A stretch of 35,255 nucleotides of DNA from an uncultured Chitinophagales bacterium (GTDB lineage Bacteria > Bacteroidota > Bacteroidia > Chitinophagales > JAHDHT01). Positions 25,393 through 34,387 of the stretch are shown one piece after another; position 1 is the first letter of the stretch; the number at the start of each line of letters is the position of its first letter. The stretch lies in contig CALHDG010000120.1 in the NCBI GenBank assembly GCA_938023075.1, forward strand, positions 1-35,255, given 5' to 3'. Under the pieces are notes generated by a model that was given only the letters and a program-made list of their open reading frames with translations, ran no database searches and had not been told where the DNA came from. The translations under genes were made by a program, and so were the position numbers.

Positions 25393-25932
25393 TTATTTTA
25401 TTCGCTTGTAGTGATGCTGGGTCACTTGATTCAAATAGGTTTTTGTTTCTATCAGTTCAAATTTTAGTTCGTTCGGTAGTTCAGAAAATAAAGAAGAACC
25501 ACCACCTAATAAAATTGGAATTGTGGTAAGCACCATTTCGTCAATTAAGTCTTCTTTTAGAAAATTTCTTATGGTGGTTCCTCCGTCAATGTAAAGTTGG
25601 TTAAATCCTTTTTCACGGATTTGATTTAATATTTCTGTCAGTGTTCCTTTAACCAAAAATGCTTTTTCTTTATGACTTTGAGGTATTTCTTTTAATGTAT
25701 TACTCAATACGAAAACTGGTTTGTCATAGGGCCAATCCACATCAAATCCACATACGGTTTCAAATGTTATTCGTCCCATAACAAGGGCGTCAATTCCTTC
25801 GTTAAACGCTACATATCCCATATCATCATTTTTTGGATTTGGTATGGTATGTAGCCAATCAAGCCCGCCATTTTTATCGGCGATATATCCGTCTAAACTT
25901 GTCGCAATAAATACACTGTTTTTCTTGTTCAT
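25393..25932 (-). CDS. RibD C-terminal / dihydrofolate reductase-like protein
   Basis: A 179-residue protein of the RibD_C/DHFR-like family, which uses NADPH to reduce pteridine- or pyrimidine-type substrates. Hallmarks: FIATSLDGYIADKNGGLDWL (about 8-27), ALVMGRITFETV (49-60), KPVFVLSNT and the C-terminal LYIDGGTTIRNFL with the nucleotide-binding glycines, then TTIPILLGGGSSLF. Stand-alone members like this one are common and their physiological substrate is usually unknown. It lacks a deaminase domain and no riboflavin gene is near, so a riboflavin role is not supported. Confidence 0.9.
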   Translation of the reverse strand: MNKKNSVFIATSLDGYIADKNGGLDWLHTIPNPKNDDMGYVAFNEGIDALVMGRITFETVCGFDVDWPYDKPVFVLSNTLKEIPQSHKEKAFLVKGTLTEILNQIREKGFNQLYIDGGTTIRNFLKEDLIDEMVLTTIPILLGGGSSLFSELPNELKFELIETKTYLNQVTQHHYKRIK

Positions 25933-26040
25933 TTATTTTTAGGTTTTGTTTTGCTATATGAATGCCAATGGTTTGCATAAGAGTAGAAACGGATTTACTC
26001 TTACTTACTTTTCGTAGTACAATATACATAATTTAAATGC

Positions 26041-26074
26041 AAAAGCGGTTTGGATTAAAACCCTAACCGCTTTT
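26041..26074. terminator. Strong bidirectional hairpin terminator
   Basis: AAAAGCGGTT and AACCGCTTTT pair as a perfect 10-bp stem with a 14-nt loop; the A/T tails on both sides give T-runs on either strand. It lies between the RibD-like gene and the truncated SnoaL-like gene, and best fits the 3' end of the latter on the minus strand. Confidence 0.65.
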
Positions 26075-26110
26075 ACTTTTATGCCTTGTGTTGTAATTAT
26101 TGTTTTTAGC

Positions 26111-26335
26111 CTAAAAGTTAAATTTCCCGTTACTGTTTTTGTGTTCAGAAGTTGGTGCAATTGTTTCCATCACATCCCAATGTTCAGTAATTTTTCCATT
26201 TTCAATTCGGAAGAGGTCGTAAAAAGAAGTGTGTTTTCCGGCAAATTGCCCTTCGCTTACAGAAAGCACAAAGTTACCTTCGCCTAAAACAATATGATTT
26301 TTTTCGTAAATCGTAAAATAGATTACAAGACACAT
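26111..26335 (-). pseudogene. Truncated SnoaL/NTF2-like protein (C-terminal fragment)
   Basis: The frame encodes IYEKNHIVLGEGNFVLSVSE, then a SnoaL-like C-terminal half with FYDLFRIENGKITEHWD and ends SEHKNSNGKFNF. Proteins of this family (about 130-150 residues) have a further N-terminal half of roughly 60 residues that is absent here; the homology stops near 26320 where the next ORF region begins. The fragment therefore marks a break, probably from insertion or deletion at the left edge of the accessory region. It is unlikely to be functional. Confidence 0.7.
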
Positions 26336-26343
26336 ATTTTACA

Positions 26344-26649
26344 GTGTCGAATTTATTAGAACGTTTAGCATGTAATGAAGATAAAAATAAAGGTCAAGAT
26401 ATTGCGGACTACCTAATAAAGTTTGATTGGCGAAAGTTTAGAACCCTAAATATAAATAAAGAAACTCCAAAAATTCAAAAAGCAATATCAATAAATGAAG
26501 TTTTTGAAACAGAAAAACCGATAGTTAAAGAGTTGCCCAAGCCCAAAGAAATAGCTAAAGAATCTACTGCCTATATTACCAACGATGGCAAACTATTGAT
26601 ACCAACACCAACCAGTAACGATACATTTTACCATGTACCCAAATATTAA
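26344..26649 (+). CDS. Hypothetical ORF at the island edge, possibly a C-terminal fragment
   Basis: A 101-residue frame starting at GTG 26344; the frame stays open back to 26317, with no ATG. No family is recognised. The middle is Lys/Glu/Pro-rich (IVKELPKPKEIAKES), like a linker, and it ends with ITNDGKLLIPTPTSNDTFYH. The position right after the truncated SnoaL-like gene, the missing ATG and the linker-like body suggest the 3' end of a larger gene lost at the junction rather than an intact gene. No partner is visible. Treat as low-confidence coding. Confidence 0.4.
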   Translation: MSNLLERLACNEDKNKGQDIADYLIKFDWRKFRTLNINKETPKIQKAISINEVFETEKPIVKELPKPKEIAKESTAYITNDGKLLIPTPTSNDTFYHVPKY

Positions 26650-26961
26650 GGCTTTTAATAAAAGAACTGTATTGCCGATATTTGTCAAAAGAGCAAACTA
26701 CGAAATTGATCATTTAAAAAGTGTATTGATTGATCTTAACACATTGACTATTGATGTTAATTGCCCTCTATAATGGGATGCATTATTTATAATTATCGGG
26801 TTTGATTTTTGGTGTCAGCTTCAAAAGCGTTTTTTCTGTTGGCAGTTATTTAATTAGTGCCTTTTTACTTCATTTAGTTTTGTCAAGTTTAAATTTTATA
26901 TTTGAAGCCTTAACCACTTCCATCTAACCAAAACATTAAAAACTTAATACAATTTAGCACT
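26650..26961. other. Intergenic stretch before the helicase gene
   Basis: No gene or RNA is recognised here. The only notable element is the promoter-like box near its right end. Composition is AT-rich like the helicase gene. Confidence 0.5.
26873..26904 (+). promoter_or_regulatory. Candidate promoter of the helicase/AlbA_2 operon
   Basis: TATATTTG (26897-26904) matches the Bacteroidota -7 box TAnnTTTG exactly; TTTAG at 26873-26877 is an imperfect -33 TTTG at 19-bp spacing. Predicted start of transcription is about 50 bp before the helicase ATG. Confidence 0.45.
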
Positions 26962-29900
26962 ATGGAAAACATAATTGGTTTTATAGATTTTTTAAGAGAA
27001 TACAACAAGTTATTAGAGGGAGGAAACAAAAATATTTTTGTAGGAAATATAGCTCAAAAATACATTTGGTTACATGAAATTGAAAGACTTGTAAATAACA
27101 ATATTTGTGAAACCGAGTCAACAAATTTATTCACCTCTGAAATGAAGGTTAACTCAACAATACTTTCTTTAAAAAGACCAGTAAAGCCAGTTATAGTTAT
27201 TCCTGATGACTTCGTAGAATATATTGAATTTGACGAAGCAACAGACAAATTCAAATGTATAGATGATGAGGAAAGCGAAGAAATGGAAGAATTATTTTAT
27301 GAAACGGATGCAGCAAAAATTGAAATTCAAAAATTAAAAGATTTTAAGGAAAACAAAAAACTTTACTCAAAATTATACAGGGCATATAATGATATTGAAA
27401 ACGATTCTAACAATGAAATTGTATTGAGCTGTTGCCTAATTCAACACACAAAAAAAGCGAGAAAGGGTACAAAAAGTGAAAAAGAGGATAAGACTACTAA
27501 CATCAATCAGCATCTTTTTCACTTTCCATTAGAGATAAAACTAACAGAAACAAACATATTAAAGTTATCTTTTTCAACTGAATTGCCATATGCTGATTTT
27601 TTCTTTCTTAATGGCTTGCCAATAGAAAAAAATATTTTAGATAATATAATAGATAGATTTGAACAGCAAGCAGATGAAATTGGATATAATTACATCTTTG
27701 ATGGTAATTTTAAAAATTTAATTTGCAATAACATTATTCAAATATCATCTAATTCAACATTTGACGACACCATTTATAAGCCAGAAAATGAAGGTGTTAA
27801 AATTAGCAGTTTCAAAGTTTCCTATTCGCCAGCAATAAATATTAAAGTTAAAAAGCCAAGATTTTTTCAAAAATTAACGAATAATATAATTAATGAAATA
27901 AGGCAGCAAGGTGAAAGCCCCGACTTGTTAAACTTACTTTTGAGAAACCCTAATATTTCAAACTTATCAGAAAAGACAAACTATTTTGTTAATGAATTAT
28001 ACAATAAATATGAAGAAAGTATATCAAACCTAAACGCAGATGATGATTTTTCTACTTTCTTCCCTTTACCATATAACAACGAGCAAAAGAAAATTTATCA
28101 AGACTATTTAAACAATAGAATTACTGTTGTAACCGGACCACCAGGTACGGGCAAATCTCACACCATTGTAAATATTTTATGCACTTTGCTTGCACAAGGT
28201 AAAAGAGTTTTAGTAACAGCAGAGACAGACAAAGCATTAGAATCGTTATTAGAAAAAATACCGAAAAATTTTGATGATTTAATTTTTACAAGAGTTAAAT
28301 CAGAATCCAGTAAAAGGTTTTCACTTGAAAATAGTATTGACAACATTGTTGAGACCTTAACAAGCAATTTTAAAATTGATGTTGAGAAAAAGGTAATTGA
28401 ACTTGATAAGCTCAAAGGAGATTACTTCAATTTAAAAACCCAAATTCAAAAGACCTTAGAAAAAGAGTATAAAGATATTTCTATAAATGATAGTTTCAAG
28501 GATTTAAGGAGTTATAAAATATGGGAAAAATTTGAAAGCAAAAACACGAAAGAATGGATTTGGCTAAAAGATGAATTAACGAATGACTGGTTACAGAATT
28601 TTGAAGATTTAAAAAAAATAATAGAAGCAAATTTAAAACTTACTGAATTTGAAAATGAAGAACTTTGTAATTGCAATATCAATATAGACGATATAAACAA
28701 AAAGCTAACCAGTTTTAGTTTTGGTGCATTTCTAAAGCGGAAAATTGAATTGCAGAAACTCAAAAATTCCATTGGCATTGATGATGTACAAACTAATACT
28801 TTATTACAAACTGATTTAGAAGAAGTATTAAAGTTTGTTGAGAATTATGCAAATAACGATTTAGTTATAAGTAGCGTTCAAAAACTAAAGCAAATAACCA
28901 ATCGGTTTAATTTTTTTGAAAAACCATCTGAAGATATAACAAGTAATTTGTCGTACTCTGAACTCACAAATAATGCCTCAAAATATCTTAGAGATATTGA
29001 AACTTACTTATCCTTAATTGATGAAGAAAAGGAAAAGATAGGTTTTTTAAAAAAGCAAATTAGTAAGCAATATAAGCAAGTTGGTTACTTAGAAAGTGTT
29101 GTTATTAATTCTAAAAAATGTGATAATAAGAACACTATAAAAGACTTGAAAAATTATCTCCTGTCACTACAAAATATAAATCAAACTCTACAAGGAATTA
29201 GCAACGAAGGTTTTGCAATTTCAATTGATGAAAACTCAAACCTATCTGCTAAAACAGAATTAGCAAATCATGCAATATCTAAAGTACAAAAAAATTTAAG
29301 ACTACTTAAAGACATAAATAGCAATGAAAATATAATTAATTTTAAAAATATATTTAATATTGAAAAATCCAATGTAGAAAAAATTTATGAGACCATAAAT
29401 GAAAAAAAAGAGCTTTTAAATAAACTAAAAGAAGTCTATAAGGAATCACAAGAAGAAGAAACAATTTTAAAATATATTAGCAATAAAGTTCAAAATTCTA
29501 TTTTATTTGAGGACTTTAGAGAGTACCTGCCAATCAATGAAATAGACCATGAAAATTTATTTATTGAATTTGGAGAACAAGTAAAGCAAGCGAGTTTCAA
29601 AATAGAACAAGCAAAAGCATACCGAGAGACAAAACGTAGTTTGTTAAATATTATACCCAATACTTTTACTTCACTTAGAGAAATACCAACAGAATTTATT
29701 ACTAAAGAAAATGCAGAATACGCTCAAGTCAATAATTATTTCAAAAATAAAAAAATAATTAACCTTCAAAAAAGGAAAGAGGAACTTAGCAATGTTTACC
29801 AAAAGATATTTCAAAAGAAATGTGAAATATTACACGATTTGGCAAAGTTTAGTTTTAAAAATAATTTTAACCATAGTAGTATAGATGAGTTTGTAAACTT

Positions 29901-32055
29901 ACTGAAAAGCTATAAAAAGAATCTGCAAATTAGTGAATCTTACGCAAGAGATAATATTAAATTTAAAATTTTAGCAAGAAAAGAGATTAAACAAATAAGC
30001 GAAAATATTTCTTGTTGGATAATGAAGTTTGGAGACGTGCTTAATTCTGTTGGTAAACAACGAGAAATTTTTGATTGCATTATCGTTGATGAAGCAAGCC
30101 AGTTAAACTTTAATAGCCTATTATTAGGCTACTATGGTAAAAATATGATTATTGTAGGCGATGAAAAGCAAACAACACCAAGATCAATGACTGGAGTGAG
30201 TGACAATGAACTCAAATCAATTAAAAACAAGCAATTAAAATTTTTAGGTGATTATAAGTTGCAAATTAAAAATAGTATTGGTTTGTTTAGTTTGGCCACT
30301 ATGGTTGCTGGTAGGTCAAACACAAAATTAAAAGAGCATTTCAGATGCCTTCCAGAAATAATTGATTTTTGCAAACAAAATTTTTATACCTATCTGCAAC
30401 CACTAAAACAAATTAATTCAACAAATAGGCTAATTCCAATTGATAAAATATATATAAAAAATAGTTTTAGGGAAGATAGTGTAATACAAAAAGAAATTGA
30501 TGCTATCAAAGAAAAATTAAAAGAAATATTAAAGGAAGATAGTTATAAAGATAAGACCATTGGGGTAGTCAGTTTAGGAACTACTATACACACAAAAAAA
30601 CTTAAAGAAATCAAGGAAGAATTGTCTGTTGAGTTTGGAAGAAAAGAGATTGAAAAACATAAATTGACGATTGAAGAACCTCGTAAATTTCAAGGTGATG
30701 AAAAAGATGTAATGTTGGTTTCACTCGGTGTTGGTCTCAATGCTGAAAAGATAAAAGCTAATAAAAATCCTAAACCAACAACAATAGTTAATGATGGTAG
30801 AATTAAGGTGGAAACACAAAAAATTAATGTGGCACTTAGCAGAGCTAAAGAACAGATGATATTGTTTCATTCAGTTAAAAATGAAGATTTAAAACAAGAT
30901 GATTTTAGAAACGATATACTAAAGTTCTTTTATGGTAAATATAAAGGAATAGAGATATTAGTATTGCCAAAAGATGAAACGGAACGAACCAGACACAATG
31001 TTCCTGAACCTTTTGAAAGTTGGTTTGAATATGATATTGCAGAGGATTTAATTACACGAGGCTATCATTATATCAAACCACAACACAAAGTAAAAGAAGA
31101 TGACACCTATTATAACCCAAGAACTGAAAAAGAGACTTATGTAAATTTTAGACTTGACCTTGTTGTTTCAAATAATGGAAAATTGGTAGCCATTGAATGT
31201 GACGGCGACCCTTTTCATACTTTACCAATAGATGTAGAATATGACACAGAAAGACAAGAATTTCTTGAAAGAATTGGCTGGAAAATTTGCAGGGTTTTAT
31301 ATTCTGCCTATAAAAGAAACCCAGTTGAGGAAATTGATAAACTTGTTGAATTTATTGAAAGGCATACTAAGAATGATAAACCCACAAAAGAAAAACAGAA
31401 GGTTCATCACAAAGAAGAACAAAAAGAATTTGATAAATCAATAGAAATTGAAGAAAAACCAAACAACTTAAATTCAATAAACAAAATTGAAAAGATTAAT
31501 AATACTAATGAAATTATCCGATACTTTAATTTGAATGAAGATGGTACTTACACTTTAGATGTAGAACAAAAACCAAATTCTTTTAAAACAATTACTATTT
31601 TTGAAAAAGACAAATTTGGCTATCTATTGCAAGGTTATGATAATGGCCATTTAAACAAAGTCCTAATTTCAGCTTTACTTTCTAAAAAAGTTGGCAGGGT
31701 TTATAAAAACGGTTTTAACAAAGATGCTAAACTTATTTTTCTTGAAATAATTAGCCGTGATGAAATATTAGCAATTCATTTTAAAGAAGATGGTGTCAAA
31801 AAGTTTAAGGCTCACTTAACAAAAATTATTTCAACCAGAGAGGAACTCCGTTTACAAGGCTATAAAGTTGTTTATAATAATTTTTTTGAGCTTTCATTTA
31901 AAGTAATACCAATTGAGAAGCACAAGAAAATCAAAAGACTTGTTTTTCAAAGTTTCACAGCATTAGGGAAACCAATAAGTAATACTTATTATGCAGATGA
32001 ATGGAAGGAATTAGGATTGATTGACAAAGAAGATGCACAACCAAAACTATTTTAA
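26962..32055 (+). CDS. SF1 helicase with C-terminal Vsr-like nuclease (putative defence protein)
   Basis: A 1697-residue fusion. An N-terminal region of about 370 residues has no recognised domain. The UPF1/DNA2-like SF1 helicase core then begins with Walker A GPPGTGKS (392-399), is split by a long charged, coiled-coil-rich insertion (about 460-1000), and resumes with Walker B VDEASQ (Asp1043-Glu1044), VGDEKQTTPR, LKEHFRCLPEI, KFQGDEKDVMLVSLGVG and NVALSRAKEQ. A Vsr/MTES_1575-like PD-(D/E)XK nuclease follows, with Asp1399 in RLDLVVS and Glu1412-x-Asp1414 in IECDGDPFH. The last 270 residues form an unidentified domain. Single-protein helicase-nucleases of this kind (Hhe-type) act in anti-phage defence. 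The gene is low in GC and is followed 13 bp later by the AlbA_2 gene. Confidence 0.88.
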   Translation: MENIIGFIDFLREYNKLLEGGNKNIFVGNIAQKYIWLHEIERLVNNNICETESTNLFTSEMKVNSTILSLKRPVKPVIVIPDDFVEYIEFDEATDKFKCIDDEESEEMEELFYETDAAKIEIQKLKDFKENKKLYSKLYRAYNDIENDSNNEIVLSCCLIQHTKKARKGTKSEKEDKTTNINQHLFHFPLEIKLTETNILKLSFSTELPYADFFFLNGLPIEKNILDNIIDRFEQQADEIGYNYIFDGNFKNLICNNIIQISSNSTFDDTIYKPENEGVKISSFKVSYSPAINIKVKKPRFFQKLTNNIINEIRQQGESPDLLNLLLRNPNISNLSEKTNYFVNELYNKYEESISNLNADDDFSTFFPLPYNNEQKKIYQDYLNNRITVVTGPPGTGKSHTIVNILCTLLAQGKRVLVTAETDKALESLLEKIPKNFDDLIFTRVKSESSKRFSLENSIDNIVETLTSNFKIDVEKKVIELDKLKGDYFNLKTQIQKTLEKEYKDISINDSFKDLRSYKIWEKFESKNTKEWIWLKDELTNDWLQNFEDLKKIIEANLKLTEFENEELCNCNINIDDINKKLTSFSFGAFLKRKIELQKLKNSIGIDDVQTNTLLQTDLEEVLKFVENYANNDLVISSVQKLKQITNRFNFFEKPSEDITSNLSYSELTNNASKYLRDIETYLSLIDEEKEKIGFLKKQISKQYKQVGYLESVVINSKKCDNKNTIKDLKNYLLSLQNINQTLQGISNEGFAISIDENSNLSAKTELANHAISKVQKNLRLLKDINSNENIINFKNIFNIEKSNVEKIYETINEKKELLNKLKEVYKESQEEETILKYISNKVQNSILFEDFREYLPINEIDHENLFIEFGEQVKQASFKIEQAKAYRETKRSLLNIIPNTFTSLREIPTEFITKENAEYAQVNNYFKNKKIINLQKRKEELSNVYQKIFQKKCEILHDLAKFSFKNNFNHSSIDEFVNLLKSYKKNLQISESYARDNIKFKILARKEIKQISENISCWIMKFGDVLNSVGKQREIFDCIIVDEASQLNFNSLLLGYYGKNMIIVGDEKQTTPRSMTGVSDNELKSIKNKQLKFLGDYKLQIKNSIGLFSLATMVAGRSNTKLKEHFRCLPEIIDFCKQNFYTYLQPLKQINSTNRLIPIDKIYIKNSFREDSVIQKEIDAIKEKLKEILKEDSYKDKTIGVVSLGTTIHTKKLKEIKEELSVEFGRKEIEKHKLTIEEPRKFQGDEKDVMLVSLGVGLNAEKIKANKNPKPTTIVNDGRIKVETQKINVALSRAKEQMILFHSVKNEDLKQDDFRNDILKFFYGKYKGIEILVLPKDETERTRHNVPEPFESWFEYDIAEDLITRGYHYIKPQHKVKEDDTYYNPRTEKETYVNFRLDLVVSNNGKLVAIECDGDPFHTLPIDVEYDTERQEFLERIGWKICRVLYSAYKRNPVEEIDKLVEFIERHTKNDKPTKEKQKVHHKEEQKEFDKSIEIEEKPNNLNSINKIEKINNTNEIIRYFNLNEDGTYTLDVEQKPNSFKTITIFEKDKFGYLLQGYDNGHLNKVLISALLSKKVGRVYKNGFNKDAKLIFLEIISRDEILAIHFKEDGVKKFKAHLTKIISTREELRLQGYKVVYNNFFELSFKVIPIEKHKKIKRLVFQSFTALGKPISNTYYADEWKELGLIDKEDAQPKLF

Positions 32056-32068
32056 ATTAATTTTCTTA

Positions 32069-33412
32069 ATGAACGAAAACCAAAACATAGAATGGAAAAG
32101 CAATTGGCGAGACGAGTACCTGAAATGGGTTTGCGCTTTCGCTAATGAGCAAGGCGGTAAATTGTTTATTGGTAAAGATGATACGGGTAAGGTGGTTCAC
32201 TTAGCTAACTTTAAAAAATTGTTAGAAGATATTCCGGCAAAGATTAAAAACTATTTGGGCATCATCTGTTCGGTAAGGCTAAAAGAAGAAGCAGCCAAAA
32301 AGTACATTGAAATAGAAGTAAAACCCTATTCTGTTCCAGTTTCTTATACTGGTAAATTTTATGTTAGAAGTGGCAGCACCACAACCGTATTAACAGGCAT
32401 TGAGTTAACCGAATTTCTGTTAAAGAAAACAGGCAAAACGTGGGATGATGTAATTGTAGAAGATGCCACCATTGCCGATATTAACAGCAAGGCGATTCAA
32501 CAATTTATTAAAGATAGCAACAGCCCCGAAGGTAAAAACCGTATGCCCGAAACCAAAGGTTTAAGCAATTTTGATATATTAGATAAGTTGCGTTTAACAG
32601 AAAACAAGCATCTAAAAAGAGCAGCCTTAGTATTGTTTGCCAACGACCCAAACCGCTTTTTTACCAACTGTAAAGTAATGATTGGTCGCTTTCGGATAGA
32701 TAGTACCGATTTAATTTTTCAAGAAGTGATAGAGGGTAATTTAATCTACACCTTACACGAAGTAATCACACAACTCAACCATAAGTTTCTAATCAGAAAA
32801 GTTGACTTTAAAGGGATGCTTCGGATTGAGCAAGGGGAGTACCCATTGGCTGCATTACGTGAAATGTTGTTAAACGCATTGGTACATAAAAACTATATGG
32901 GTGCTGCCACAATTCAGTTAAGGGTTTTTGATGATAGAATTACCATTTGGAACGAGGGCAAATTACCCGAAGGTCTAAACGCTGAAAGTTTGTTACGTGA
33001 GCATAGTTCCCGACCAAGAAACCCATTTATTGCCGATGCCTGTTTTAAAGCCGGATATATTGATACGTGGGGTAGAGGTACTTTAAAAATAATCAACACA
33101 TGCATCGAAGCAGGATTACCTACACCGCAAATAATTGAAAAAGATGGTGGTATTGAAGTGACGCTGTTTAAGCAGAAGGTTGACGAACCCGAACCAACAA
33201 CGGTTAATCCATTAGAGAGAGACTTAAACGCACGGCAGTTAGAAGCCATCAAGTACCTGCAAAGCCATCAAAAAATTACCAATAAAATTTATCAGGAAAT
33301 TAACAAATGTTCAAGAAGTACCGCATCAACCGAGTTAGCCAAATTAGTTGAATGGAACATTGTTAAGAGTAGCAAAACTAAAGGCGCAGGGGCTTCATAC
33401 GAGTTAATTTGA
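32069..33412 (+). CDS. AlbA_2 (Schlafen-like) DNA-binding, ATPase and winged-helix protein
   Basis: The ATG at 32069 (MNENQNIEWKSNW) gives 447 residues. Order: an AlbA_2/Schlafen-like N-terminal domain (about 1-120: IEWKSNW, AFANEQGGKLFIGKDD, VRSGSTTTVLTG), a middle domain, then a GHKL-like ATP-binding domain (about 230-370: LREMLLNALVHKNY, RITIWNEGKLP, DTWGRGTLKI), and a C-terminal winged helix (about 395-447: ARQLEAIKYLQSHQ, RSTASTELAKLVEWNIV). Proteins of this type are frequent in defence islands and act as ATP-dependent regulators or effectors. It starts 13 bp after the helicase-nuclease gene, so the two almost certainly form one operon. A function in the same defence system is inference. 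Confidence 0.9.
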   Translation: MNENQNIEWKSNWRDEYLKWVCAFANEQGGKLFIGKDDTGKVVHLANFKKLLEDIPAKIKNYLGIICSVRLKEEAAKKYIEIEVKPYSVPVSYTGKFYVRSGSTTTVLTGIELTEFLLKKTGKTWDDVIVEDATIADINSKAIQQFIKDSNSPEGKNRMPETKGLSNFDILDKLRLTENKHLKRAALVLFANDPNRFFTNCKVMIGRFRIDSTDLIFQEVIEGNLIYTLHEVITQLNHKFLIRKVDFKGMLRIEQGEYPLAALREMLLNALVHKNYMGAATIQLRVFDDRITIWNEGKLPEGLNAESLLREHSSRPRNPFIADACFKAGYIDTWGRGTLKIINTCIEAGLPTPQIIEKDGGIEVTLFKQKVDEPEPTTVNPLERDLNARQLEAIKYLQSHQKITNKIYQEINKCSRSTASTELAKLVEWNIVKSSKTKGAGASYELI

Positions 33413-33549
33413 ATTGCACATTAATTGCACAATATTCAGAAAATGTATTTATAATAAAATTATACTTAAATATATTGCTATCAAATATTTAATCGCAAAT
33501 CAATTGCACAATAATTGCACAATAATTGCACAATTTTTAAGGTGCAATT
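33412..33549. repeat. AATTGCACA repeat array, 11-bp spacing
   Basis: AATTGCACA occurs directly at 33412, 33423, 33502, 33513 and 33524, and inverted (GTGCAATT) at 33542-33549. Within each cluster the copies are exactly 11 bp apart, about one helical turn, as in protein-binding iterons. The array starts in the last base of the AlbA_2 stop codon and fills the gap before the next ORF. It may be bound by the AlbA_2 winged-helix protein or the next winged-helix ORF (inference). Confidence 0.85.
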
Positions 33550-33598
33550 AGCTTTAATACTTTAATCCAAAGATACTAAATTAAATACCCTCGAATTC

Positions 33599-33947
33599 GT
33601 GGGTTTTAAAAGAATAACAGAACAGCTTACCCATAAGCCGGAAAATAGCAAACACCTTTTTGAACAAGCCTATCATTTATTTACTACTCAATTGAGTTCA
33701 GTTTATGGCTTTAGTTCGGAACAAATTCGGAATAAATTCGGAACAAATTCGGAATAAATTTAGCGATAATAAAGCCCTGTTAATTTTTATGATCGCTTTA
33801 AGAAGTGATATTACTGCCAGCAATGCAGCCCAAAAATTAGGCTTAAATCAGCGCACTATTGAAAACTATTTAGCGGAGCTAAAACAAGCCAAAATTATAA
33901 GCCGTAAAGGTGCAAATAAAACAGGCTATTGGACAATTTCAATATAA
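33599..33947 (+). pseudogene. Winged-helix ORF split by an 11-bp tandem repeat (broken or phase-variable)
   Basis: A frame from GTG 33599 encodes VGFKRITEQLTHKPENSKHL and runs to YGFSSEQIRNKFGTNSE before a stop inside the repeat. In another frame an ATG at 33705 encodes an 80-residue protein ending in a winged helix (AAQKLGLNQRTIENYLAELK, then KTGYWTISI). The overlap holds four 11-bp units, TTCGGAACAAA/TTCGGAATAAA alternating (about 33717-33760). Removing 22 bp joins SSEQIRNKF straight to SDNKALLIF in one frame. So the intact gene either lost its frame by duplication or switches by repeat number. The winged helix resembles the C-terminal tail of AlbA_2 proteins. Confidence 0.6.
33717..33760 (+). 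repeat. Four tandem 11-bp units (2 x 22 bp)
   Basis: TTCGGAACAAATTCGGAATA starts the 22-bp unit, which is present twice in a row with no mismatch; each half is a near-copy of the other. A gain or loss of one 22-bp unit shifts the reading frame by one base; three 11-bp units would be in frame. Confidence 0.85.
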
Positions 33948-34387
33948 GGTACTTGGCAACAACTTAAATGTTATTGCTCATTAAACTGAGCTTTCAATGC
34001 AAAGGAACTACCTAAAAGGGAACAAGGTGTAAACATCGTACTAAATTAAGTAACGGTTATTGCTATCAGCACACAAAACGGCAGAATAGTAGTTTACCAT
34101 ATTGGGCTAAAATTCGATAGGAGGCTTTTGTGCAGACGGTTTCTTCTACAAGCCGCATACATACTGGATTTATGGCGGTTTTTCGAGCCTTTTTTAAAAA
34201 GGGTTTTGATAGGGGGTGCTTTAACGGGGGAGTTCTACGGAAACGCCCAAAAACCTTGTATTTAGGCTGTTCCAACAAGCTAAACCAATGCAAAGCACTA
34301 TTTTTGGTTTTAGGGGAGCGGGGGCAGTAAGACCGCTTTTTTCAGGGTATATTGACATTATCAACTACGCCCAAAAACATTACCGAA
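33948..34387. other. Non-coding stretch with a GC-richer patch
   Basis: No gene is supported. A small hairpin GCTCA...TGAGC lies at about 33977-33992. From about 34080 to 34340 the DNA is richer in G runs (GGGGGTG, GGGGGAG, GGGGAGCGGGGG) than its surroundings and stays open for about 200 bp on both strands, but neither translation looks like a real protein. A structured RNA or mobile-element relic is possible. Confidence 0.4.

Noticed and set aside
33412-33549. CRISPR array
   Set aside because: Repeats are only 9 bp, spaced 11 bp with almost no spacer, and no cas gene is near.
34066-34330. ORFs of 66-75 codons on both strands in the G-rich patch
   Set aside because: Both strands are open because of composition; no start context, signal or known domain.
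34080-34340. Integron attC site or group II intron end
   Set aside because: I could not find paired R-box/L-box motifs or intron domain V, so this is not supported.
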